Assembly: GCA_041158165.1 (NCBI GenBank)
Contig: JBEBBW010000045.1
Location: 1-11,640 of the forward strand
Direction of reading: 5' to 3'
DNA from: TMED14 sp041158165
GTDB taxonomy: Bacteria; Bacteroidota; Bacteroidia; Flavobacteriales; Schleiferiaceae
DNA length: 11,640 nucleotides
The position numbers and the translations under genes were made by a program. The notes beneath the pieces are model-generated. The model did not search any database. It saw only the letters and a list, made by a program, of their open reading frames with translations, and was not told the DNA's origin. Within the stretch, counting starts at the first letter, position 1. Every line of letters begins with the position of its first letter. Shown here piece after piece: positions 6,090 to 11,640 of this stretch.

Positions 6090-6854
6090 GCCGGAGAGCG
6101 GCATGTAGCGGTAGGCCAGCTCGTCAATGGCCTCTTTGTAGTCGGCCGTGGGTTTTTGGGCGTGCATAAGCGTGCCGTAGCTGGCGGTTTCGGTCAGCTT
6201 GAATTTCGGGAGCTTTAGCGCGGGGCCGTCAAGTACGAGGCTTTGTACCGCAGATTCTCCACGGGTCACCACCAAAATTCGAAATCGGGGAGCGCCCGCC
6301 GCGTCACCGCGCATCAGGACAAAGGCCTTGTAGCCGCCTTCGGCCAGCGCCTCGGGCAGGTCGACGGGCTCAATTTCGCTGAACCCATTGGTTTTGAAAA
6401 ACAGCTTGGCTGCGTCCCAGAACGGGCCGCTTCGCTTGGCGTTCAAAAGCTCAACCAGGGCCTCTTCGGGCCAGGATCCGCTTTGCAGGTGGGTGCTGCG
6501 CACCTCGCCTTCGATGAGTCCGACCTGGTACTTGCGCAGCTTGCGCTCGGTAGCCGGTTGCGCGCCCTTGAGCGGCAGGTCCGCACCCAGGGTTTGGCCA
6601 ATTTGCACGCCTTTGTCGTTGTACAGTGCGGAACCGGGCATGATTACGCCGTTGGAAATCGAGGCGCTAGGCACCCAAACCCGCTTTTGGATGGTGTAGC
6701 CTTTGTCGGTACGCACGGCGTTGACCTCGGTCGAGTCGTTGAGCTGAAAGGCCTCTTGGCCGTTGACTTTGGCTTTGGCGTAGCCGTGGATGCGCTGTCC
6801 GTTGGCGACGGCGCTGCCCGCTAGAAGGGCTAAAGTCAGGAGTAGGTTCTTCAT
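6084..6854 (-). CDS. Secreted protein of unknown function
   Basis: A 256-residue protein with a clear Sec signal peptide: MKN, hydrophobic core LLLTLALLAGSAVA, likely cleaved around residues 17-20. I do not recognise the family. The mature part is mixed alpha/beta and basic-acidic balanced, with no membrane segment, no cysteines seen, and no obvious catalytic motif. There is a polar N-terminal region with VWVPSASIS, a central ELLNAKRSGPFWDAAKLFF helix at about 136-155, and strands such as FRILVVTRGE and SLVLDGPALKL. The start at 6854 is preferred over one at 6875 because it opens directly with the signal peptide and overlaps the stop of the LuxE-like gene by one base (TAATG), a translational-coupling arrangement. 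It is the last gene of the five-gene operon. A periplasmic or secreted location is inferred from the signal peptide only. Confidence 0.8.
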   Translation of the reverse strand: MKNLLLTLALLAGSAVANGQRIHGYAKAKVNGQEAFQLNDSTEVNAVRTDKGYTIQKRVWVPSASISNGVIMPGSALYNDKGVQIGQTLGADLPLKGAQPATERKLRKYQVGLIEGEVRSTHLQSGSWPEEALVELLNAKRSGPFWDAAKLFFKTNGFSEIEPVDLPEALAEGGYKAFVLMRGDAAGAPRFRILVVTRGESAVQSLVLDGPALKLPKFKLTETASYGTLMHAQKPTADYKEAIDELAYRYMPLSGN

Positions 6855-7834
6855 TATAAGGCCATTAAACTGCATCCGCGAAGTTCGGCACCCTCGAGGC
6901 GTCCGAGTACCTCAAAGCTAGCATCGGCAAAAACTCGGCCAGCGTCTTCGGTGGCAATGAATGCACAGGAGTCCGCGTTGGCGAGGTCAACGACATTGAG
7001 TCCACAGCGCGCCTCCAGCGGAGCAAGCAGCCGCGGCGATTCCAAGTCCCGAGGCAGGACCCGCATGCTCGGCGGGCAGTGAAAGCGCCCGTCGCCCTGA
7101 GAATAGGCTTGGGAAAGGAGCTCGGTCATGCCGTATTCGCTGTGGATCTGCGCCAGGCCAAAAGCGTTTTTAAGCGTTTGGTGCACTTCGGCACGGCTTG
7201 GCTCGACCCTTCGGCCTTTCATGCCTCCGGTTTCCATGATGATGCTGTGCTTCAAGGCCATGGGCTTGGGAAGGGATTCCGCCCAGTCGAGGAGCGCGAA
7301 GGTTACGCCCAAAATGACGGTGGGCACCCCATTGGCTTCTAGGGTTTCGAGGCGGAACCGCAGCTCGTCGAGGCCCTTGAGGAAAAAACCGCTTTCGGGC
7401 GCAGGCGACTGCTGCACAAAGTGCTGGGCCATGGCGACGAGCGACGAGCCCTGGCGCTCCAAGTAGCTGGGCAGCAGGCACAGCCAGGCGTAGTTACTCG
7501 GCGGACCATAGAAGTAGGCAAACCCCGCTTCGGCGTTGCGCAGGTAGGCCTCGAGCCGCGCGACGTCGTGGCGAGAAGGCGTTTGGCCCGTGGTCCCTGA
7601 CGAGGTGAAGCTGGCTTCGGGCTCCCATTGCCCGGTGCGCACCTGACGCGTTTTAAACGCTTCAATCGGCAAAAACGGGACGTCTTCAAGACGGCTCACC
7701 GCCTCGATGCGCTCCGTGTCGAAGCCCTGCAGGCGGACCCATTCCCCATAAACGGGATTGTGGGTAGCCTGGTAGCGAAAAAGCGCTAAGGCAATGCGCT
7801 CAAATTCAGGGTGAATGAACGCTAATTCGCTCAC
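6854..7834 (-). CDS. LuxE/PaaK-like acyl-protein synthetase (acyl-adenylating enzyme)
   Basis: A 326-residue member of the LuxE-like branch of adenylate-forming enzymes. Landmarks are the phosphate-binding loop FTSSGTTGQTPSRH at residues 76-89, METGGMKG at 200-207, and the adenine/acyl-binding HSEYGMTELLSQAYS at 231-245. Near the end come VVDLANADSCAFIATEDAGRV, shortened to DLANADSCAFIATEDAGR (283-300), and GRLEGAELRGCS at 311-322. The protein stops there, as LuxE-like enzymes do, without the large C-terminal subdomain of full acyl-CoA ligases. Known LuxE activates fatty acids and passes the acyl group to a partner protein, but no LuxC reductase is nearby, so substrate and acceptor are unknown. 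The start is taken as GTG at 7834: it overlaps the DUF4296 stop as GTGA, and the conserved N-terminus begins there; residues of the longer open frame read as non-coding shadow of DUF4296. It is coupled at its other end to the secreted-protein gene. Confidence 0.85.
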   Translation of the reverse strand: MSELAFIHPEFERIALALFRYQATHNPVYGEWVRLQGFDTERIEAVSRLEDVPFLPIEAFKTRQVRTGQWEPEASFTSSGTTGQTPSRHDVARLEAYLRNAEAGFAYFYGPPSNYAWLCLLPSYLERQGSSLVAMAQHFVQQSPAPESGFFLKGLDELRFRLETLEANGVPTVILGVTFALLDWAESLPKPMALKHSIIMETGGMKGRRVEPSRAEVHQTLKNAFGLAQIHSEYGMTELLSQAYSQGDGRFHCPPSMRVLPRDLESPRLLAPLEARCGLNVVDLANADSCAFIATEDAGRVFADASFEVLGRLEGAELRGCSLMAL

Positions 7835-8217
7835 TTTTTTGGGCTCGGAGTTAAGGGCTTGCTGAGCTCGTGGCCCTGCTTTTGAAGCCGGTTCATCACT
7901 TCTTGGTAGACCTCGACCATGAGCTTGGGGTCGGCGTGGTAGTAGGTGTAGCTGCGCTCCACTTGTTCCTGGCTGTACCCGCGGCGCGCAAAAGCAGCGT
8001 GGTACACCTTCCACACGGCGATGCTGTCGCCGGTGAGGTGTTCTCCGCCACGCGCACCTTCAATGAGGTGCATTTCGGTAAGGAGGTCGGTGAATGCTTC
8101 GCGCGGAATCAGGTCCTTGGGGCGCGCACTCGGGTTTTCGGGCTCGGCACCTTCGCCGCAGCCCGCGAGGGCGAGGCTTATCGCCAGCGCTAGGGTCCAA
8201 ATCCGAGCCCCTACCAT
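7831..8217 (-). CDS. DUF4296 lipoprotein
   Basis: A 128-residue small lipoprotein with signal peptide MVGARIWTLALAISLALAGC; the lipobox LAGC ends at Cys20. A Pro/Glu-rich linker (about 21-37) leads into the DUF4296 helical domain at about 38-112: MHLIEGARG at 49-57, VWKVYHAAFARRGYSQEQ at 69-86, SYTYYHADPKLM at 89-100 and VYQEVMNRLQ at 103-112. This family is confined largely to Bacteroidota and has no known function. The ATG at 8217 overlaps the end of the dihydroorotase gene by 7 nt; its stop forms a GTGA overlap with the next gene. The lipid anchor places it on an envelope membrane, side unknown. Position next to dihydroorotase is one I recall from other Flavobacteriia, but this was not checked. 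Confidence 0.88.
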   Translation of the reverse strand: MVGARIWTLALAISLALAGCGEGAEPENPSARPKDLIPREAFTDLLTEMHLIEGARGGEHLTGDSIAVWKVYHAAFARRGYSQEQVERSYTYYHADPKLMVEVYQEVMNRLQKQGHELSKPLTPSPKK

Positions 8218-9575
8218 CCGCGGTTGAAAACTAGTCGCTGCCCAGCCGGAGCGTTGCGGTGCTTGCCGTCGCGGTACACCACCGTGCCGTTGACCCAGGT
8301 TTGGCTGATGCGCGCGGCAAATGTGCGGCCCTCGAAGGGCGACCACTTGCACTTGGTGAACATTTCGCTGCCGTGCACGGTGTACGGACGGTTGGGGTCC
8401 ACCAAGACGACGTCGGCGCGGTAGCCTTCGCGAAGGAATCCGCGCTCCTCGATTCCGAAGAGCTGGGCGGGCTGGTGGCACATGAGCTCGACGATGCGCG
8501 CATAATCGATGTCAAGGCGGCGCGCCAATTCCAGCATGGCGGGCAAGCTATTCTGAATCAGCGGCCCACCGCTTGGCGCGTCGATGTAGCTGCGCTGCTT
8601 TTCTTCGAGGGTGTGGGGCGCGTGGTCGGTGGCCACCACGTCGATGCGCCCGTCGAGCAGGGCGGCGCGAAGGGCGTCGCGGTCGGCCGTGGTCTTGACC
8701 GCGGGGTTCCACTTGATGCGGTTGCCGAGTTCGGCGTAGTCGGCGTCGCTGAACCACAGGTGATGTACACAGGCTTCGGCGGTGATTTTCTTCTCGGCCA
8801 GCGGAACATCGCCGTCAAAAAGGTCGAGCTCCTTGCCGGTCGACACGTGGTAAACGTGAAAGTGGGCGCCGGTTTCGCGGGCGAGGGCCACAGCGCGCGA
8901 CGACGAAAGGTAGCAGGCTTCTTCGCTGCGGATCAGCGGATGGTCGGCAGCGGTCAGGTGCTCGCGACCTCCGCGCTCGGCAATCAACCGCTCGAGGTTG
9001 GCGCGCATCGTCGGCTCGTCTTCGCAGTGGGCGATGAGCTGGTGGTCGACCTCGCGAAAAATGCGCTCCACCGCGGCGGGATCGTCGACCAAAAGGTCGC
9101 CGGTGCTCGAGCCCAAGAACATTTTAATGGCCGCTACGTCGCGCTTGGAGGCGCGCTTGAGCTCCTCGAGGTTGGTGTTGGATGCACCCAAACTAAAGCT
9201 GTAGTTGGCCCACGAAACCTCGGCGGCGCGGGCGAACTTGGCCTCGAGCAACTCCAGAGTGGTCGCGGCGGGAACGGTGTTGGGCTGCTCTACGAACGAC
9301 GTTACCCCGCCGGCCACGGCCGCCATCGATTCGGTGCTGAGGTCGGCCTTGTAGGTGAGTCCGGGCTCGCGAAAATGCACTTGGGTATCGATGACGCCGG
9401 GAATCAGTATTTTCCCCCCGCCTTCAACGATTTGGATGGTGTTGTTTTTGGGCGAAATGTGGTCGTCGATGCGCTCGATGCGTCCGCCCGAAAGCAAAAC
9501 GTCTGATTCAAAGGTGCGCCCTTCGTTGACCAGGCGCGCATTCTTGATCAGGTAGGTAGGTAGGGTGTCAGACAT
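8211..9575 (-). CDS. pyrC: Dihydroorotase (class I, amidohydrolase family)
   Basis: Zinc amidohydrolase closing N-carbamoyl-aspartate to dihydroorotate, the third step of pyrimidine synthesis. It has 454 residues, normal for the type. The metal-site motif reads DTQVHFREPG at 63-72, so the first His of the usual HxH is Gln (Q65) and H67 remains. K151 in IKMFLGSSTG is the expected carbamylated lysine, H183 (AHCEDE) and H243 (VYHVST) are further ligand candidates, NPAVK is at 290-294, and D317 in ATDHAPH is the catalytic aspartate. Also present is SGGPLIQNSLP at 335-345. The C-terminal beta-sandwich with KWSPFEGRTFAARI and TWVNGTVVYRDG is complete. It starts 9 nt after the glycosyltransferase stop and overlaps the DUF4296 gene by 7 nt. 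Alternatives such as allantoinase or hydantoinase are less likely given the FREPG and SGGPL motifs. Confidence 0.92.
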   Translation of the reverse strand: MSDTLPTYLIKNARLVNEGRTFESDVLLSGGRIERIDDHISPKNNTIQIVEGGGKILIPGVIDTQVHFREPGLTYKADLSTESMAAVAGGVTSFVEQPNTVPAATTLELLEAKFARAAEVSWANYSFSLGASNTNLEELKRASKRDVAAIKMFLGSSTGDLLVDDPAAVERIFREVDHQLIAHCEDEPTMRANLERLIAERGGREHLTAADHPLIRSEEACYLSSSRAVALARETGAHFHVYHVSTGKELDLFDGDVPLAEKKITAEACVHHLWFSDADYAELGNRIKWNPAVKTTADRDALRAALLDGRIDVVATDHAPHTLEEKQRSYIDAPSGGPLIQNSLPAMLELARRLDIDYARIVELMCHQPAQLFGIEERGFLREGYRADVVLVDPNRPYTVHGSEMFTKCKWSPFEGRTFAARISQTWVNGTVVYRDGKHRNAPAGQRLVFNRGW

Positions 9576-9584
9576 TGCGAAGGG

Positions 9585-10307
9585 CTACCGGCCGAAGAGG
9601 CTCGAAAGCTTCAGCAAAAGTACCCCGAAGACCGCCTCGCGAATGATTCCGCGCGACATTTTGCTCTGGCCCGCCTTGCGGTCGGTGAAGATCACGGCGA
9701 CCTCGGCGAGGTTGAAGCCTTTGCGCCACGCACGGAACTTCATTTCAATCTGGAAGGCGTAGCCCACGAAGCGGATTTTCTCGAAATCGATCGCTTCAAG
9801 CACGGCGCGGCGGTAGCATTTAAAGCCCGCGGTGGTATCGTGAATGGGCATTCCGGTGATGAAGCGCACGTACTTCGACGCGAAAAAGCTCAGCAGCACC
9901 CGGCTCATCGGCCAGTTGACCACGTTGACGCCGTTGCTGTAGCGCGAACCGATGGCAAGGTCGGCTCCGTACACCTCACAGGCCTCGAGCAGGCGAGGGA
10001 GGTCCTTGGGGTCGTGCGAAAAGTCCGCATCCATTTCAAAGACGTACTCGTAGCCGTGCTTAAGCGCCCACTTGAAGCCGTGAATATAGGCCGTGCCAAG
10101 GCCCAGCTTGCCCTTGCGCTCGTTCAGGTGAATGCGGCCGGGGTGCTTTTTTTGGGACTTGCGCACCAAGTCCGCCGTGCCGTCGGGCGAATTGTCGTCG
10201 ACAATCAGCACGTCAAAACCCTGAGGCAGCGCGATTACGGCTTCGAGGATGGCCTCGATGTTTTCGCGCTCCTTGAACGTGGGAATGACGACCAGGGCAT
10301 AGGGCAT
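9585..10307 (-). CDS. Polyprenol-phosphate mannosyltransferase-like glycosyltransferase (GT2, DPM1 type)
   Basis: A 240-residue GT2-family enzyme that transfers a sugar from a nucleotide donor to polyprenyl phosphate at the inner face of the cytoplasmic membrane. Motifs in order: VVIPTFKERENI at 6-17, IVDDNSPDGT at 35-44, LGLGTAYIHGF at 68-78, the metal/nucleotide motif DAD within MDADFSHDP at 92-100, SRYSNGV at 121-127, DTTAGFKCYRR at 157-167, YAFQIEMK at 183-190, and DRKAGQSKMS at 209-218. This matches the soluble single-domain DPM1 class without C-terminal membrane helices. The sugar is probably mannose by family, not proven. It is the first gene of the five-gene operon, preceded by a perfect promoter box 4 nt from the ATG. 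Confidence 0.92.
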   Translation of the reverse strand: MPYALVVIPTFKERENIEAILEAVIALPQGFDVLIVDDNSPDGTADLVRKSQKKHPGRIHLNERKGKLGLGTAYIHGFKWALKHGYEYVFEMDADFSHDPKDLPRLLEACEVYGADLAIGSRYSNGVNVVNWPMSRVLLSFFASKYVRFITGMPIHDTTAGFKCYRRAVLEAIDFEKIRFVGYAFQIEMKFRAWRKGFNLAEVAVIFTDRKAGQSKMSRGIIREAVFGVLLLKLSSLFGR

Positions 10308-10311
10308 AGCG

Positions 10312-10319
10312 CAAAAGTA
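10312..10319 (-). promoter_or_regulatory. Bacteroidota -7 box for the five-gene operon
   Basis: TACTTTTG on the minus strand matches TAnnTTTG, with 4 nt (CGCT) to the glycosyltransferase ATG. It would drive the glycosyltransferase, dihydroorotase, DUF4296, LuxE-like and secreted-protein genes as one transcript. No -33 TTTG was seen. Confidence 0.7.
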
Positions 10320-10354
10320 GGGGATTGGGCCGGACTTCCGTTGGACGGACTTCG

Positions 10355-10362
10355 TACCTTTC
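10355..10362 (+). promoter_or_regulatory. Weak candidate -7 box for polA
   Basis: TACCTTTC differs from TAnnTTTG at the last base. It lies 28 nt before the polA ATG, so polA would have a short leader of about 20-25 nt, unlike the other units here. A TTG at 10341-10343 is too close (11 nt) to serve as the -33 element. Confidence 0.3.
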
Positions 10363-10390
10363 GGATTCGGCCCCTTTACCCGATTATTCC

Positions 10391-11640
10391 ATGAAAAAGC
10401 TCTTTTTGCTCGACGCCTACGCCCTGATTTTTCGCGCCTACTTTGCTTTTGCGCGGAACCCCCGCGTGACGAGCAAAGGCCTTGATACGTCGGCCATTTA
10501 CGGGTTTTTGCTGGCCCTCGTCGACGTGATCGAAAAAGAAAAGCCCTCGCACCTCGCGGTAGTGTTTGATATTGGCGGGTCGGAAGTGCGCGAGCAGCTT
10601 TTTCCCGACTACAAGGCGAACCGCGACGAGACGCCCGAAGGCATCAAGGTGGCCGTTCCCTACATCCAAAAATTGCTGGGGGCGCTGCGGATTCCGGCAC
10701 TGGGCGTGCCGGGCTACGAGGCCGACGACGTCATCGGAACGCTCGCCCATAAGGCGGAGTCCGCTGGTTTTGAGGTGTTTATGATGACCCCCGACAAGGA
10801 TTTTGGCCAGCTGGTTACGGACCGTGTGAAAATGTACAAGCCTTCGCGGGGCGGCGAGCCCGCCGAAGTTTGGGGCCCCGCCGAAGTCTGCGAAAAATGG
10901 GGGATTGAGCGCGTGGAGCAGGTTATCGACATTCTCGGTTTAATGGGCGACGCCGTCGACAACATTCCCGGCATCGCGGGCGTCGGCGAGAAGACGGCTG
11001 CCAAGCTATTGGCCGAGTACGGAACCCTCGAGAACGTGCTCGCCCACGGCGACCAAATCACCGGAAAGCTCGGCGAACGGGTTCGAGAGCACGCGGAGGT
11101 TGCGCGGCTGTCGCGGGTTTTGGCGACGATTTTGACCGACGCGCCCATCGAATTGGACGAGGCCGACCTGCTGCGCGAGCCGGCCGACGAAGAGGCACTT
11201 CGTGCGCTCCTCGACGAGCTGGAGATCCGTTCGCTCGCGCGCAAGCTCCTGCCGGGCACCGCGTCGGCAGCTCCTTCGGCAACCGAATCCAAGCCTGCCG
11301 AGGCCCGTTCGGCCGCCAAATCCACCGTTGGCGATGCCGGCCAGATGGACCTGTTTGGGGGCGGAGGCGATTTGGCCGAGGTGGCGGACGACGCACCCAG
11401 AGCCGCTGGAAGTTCTGCGGCTACGCAGCCCCATGCCTATACGCTGATCGACTCCTTTGAGGCGGCCAAGGCGTTGGCGCGTTCGCTCGACGGCCTGACC
11501 GAGCTGGCCTTTGACACCGAAACTACGGGGCTCGACGCGCTCGAGGCCGAAATGGTCGGTTTTTCGCTGAGCTGGGAGGCCCACACGGCCTACTACGTTT
11601 CGCTTCCGGCGGACCGCGCCGAGGCCCAAGTCTGGCTGGA
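10391..11640 (+). CDS. polA: DNA polymerase I, N-terminal part, cut by window edge
   Basis: Repair and Okazaki-fragment polymerase; the first 416 residues are visible. The 5' nuclease domain spans about 1-290: LLDAYALIFRAYFAF with D8, VVFDIGGS with D60, YKANR at 74-78, GYEADDVIG with E110, D112 and D113, TPDKDFGQLV with D135 and D137, then GDAVDNIPGIAGVGEKTAAKLL (H3TH region) with D187 and D190. An Ala/Ser/Glu-rich linker at about 289-348 contains QMDLF (318-322), a match to the sliding-clamp-binding pentapeptide. The 3'-5' exonuclease domain then begins; AFDTETTGLDALEAEMVGF at 373-391 keeps the metal-binding D375 and E377, so proofreading looks intact as far as it can be seen. The polymerase domain lies outside the window. 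ATG at 10391 fits the family N-terminus. It is divergent from the five-gene operon across 83 nt. Confidence 0.96.
   Translation, partial: MKKLFLLDAYALIFRAYFAFARNPRVTSKGLDTSAIYGFLLALVDVIEKEKPSHLAVVFDIGGSEVREQLFPDYKANRDETPEGIKVAVPYIQKLLGALRIPALGVPGYEADDVIGTLAHKAESAGFEVFMMTPDKDFGQLVTDRVKMYKPSRGGEPAEVWGPAEVCEKWGIERVEQVIDILGLMGDAVDNIPGIAGVGEKTAAKLLAEYGTLENVLAHGDQITGKLGERVREHAEVARLSRVLATILTDAPIELDEADLLREPADEEALRALLDELEIRSLARKLLPGTASAAPSATESKPAEARSAAKSTVGDAGQMDLFGGGGDLAEVADDAPRAAGSSAATQPHAYTLIDSFEAAKALARSLDGLTELAFDTETTGLDALEAEMVGFSLSWEAHTAYYVSLPADRAEAQVWL

Noticed and set aside
6089..6103. Hairpin TGCCG-GAGAG-CGGCA after tyrS as a terminator
   Set aside because: The stem is only 5 bp, no T-run follows, and it lies inside the coding end of the opposing gene.
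6243..6824. 193-codon open frame antisense to the secreted-protein gene
   Set aside because: The minus-strand gene has a signal peptide and operon coupling; the antisense frame has neither motif nor start signal.
7835..8014. N-terminal extension of the LuxE-like protein by 60 residues
   Set aside because: This stretch is the coding region of the DUF4296 gene in another frame and is Arg/Pro-rich like other shadow translations; the GTGA overlap gives a better start.
8259..9506. 415-codon open frame antisense to dihydroorotase
   Set aside because: Same cause: complement of a GC-rich gene. No recognisable domain, no promoter box and biased composition.
9551..9565. GGTA tandem repeat (three copies) near the start of dihydroorotase, possible slippage site
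   Set aside because: Three copies are too few for phase variation, and the gene is an essential-type enzyme with an intact frame.
11006..11629. Open frames antisense to polA
   Set aside because: They are Arg/Ser/Gly-rich complements of the polA nuclease domain and linker, with no independent support.
1..11640. Search for CRISPR arrays, insertion sequences, tRNAs, phage, toxin-antitoxin or defence genes
   Set aside because: No spaced repeats, transposase or integrase motifs, or tRNA-like cloverleafs were recognised by eye, and the genes fill almost the whole window with core functions.

Overview
The window looks like a chromosomal housekeeping segment from a GC-rich member of the Bacteroidota, most likely the Flavobacteriales. 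Four things point there. Near-perfect Bacteroidota -7 promoter boxes (TAnnTTTG) sit just before several start codons. Shine-Dalgarno sequences are absent. A DUF4296 lipoprotein is present, together with the SDR-type threonine dehydrogenase and the QVHFREPG form of dihydroorotase, all of which I associate with this phylum. TyrRS, PolA and TrhO also have the look of this group. GC content is about 60% by eye, high for the order. No tRNA, rRNA, CRISPR array, insertion sequence, integrase or phage gene was seen, and no gene-free stretch exceeds 100 bases.

Layout, left to right. Bases 1-679 (minus) hold the 5' part of trhO (tRNA U34 hydroxylase), divergent from tdh (L-threonine 3-dehydrogenase, 766-1686), which is followed closely by a DUF1905/YdeI-like gene (1693-2157). 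Facing these are three minus-strand genes: an SDR epimerase/dehydratase (4757-3774), an AlkB-like dioxygenase overlapping it (3783-3211), and a lipoprotein that seems to carry two NTF2/SnoaL-like domains (3162-2164). Divergent from the epimerase is tyrS (4802-6076). Convergent with tyrS is a tightly packed five-gene minus-strand operon running 10307 to 6084: a DPM1-type glycosyltransferase, dihydroorotase (pyrC), a DUF4296 lipoprotein, a LuxE-like acyl-adenylating enzyme and a secreted protein of unknown function. The last four junctions are a 9-nt gap, a 7-nt overlap, a GTGA overlap and a TAATG overlap. Divergent from this operon, polA begins at 10391 and runs off the window.

How the parts relate. 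Most genes are core metabolism or information processing: translation (tyrS, trhO), replication and repair (polA, alkB-like), pyrimidine synthesis (pyrC) and threonine catabolism (tdh). The five-gene operon mixes pyrimidine synthesis with polyprenol-sugar synthesis and an orphan LuxE-like enzyme next to two exported proteins. It is the part most likely to hide an unassigned function.

I see no new defence or mobile system. The most interesting signals are: a repeated geometry of promoter box plus 4-5 nt plus ATG at five transcription-unit starts, implying leaderless mRNAs; loss of both histidines of the HIGH motif in TyrRS; a clamp-binding-like QMDLF in the PolA linker; and the orphan LuxE-like gene with its coupled secreted partner.
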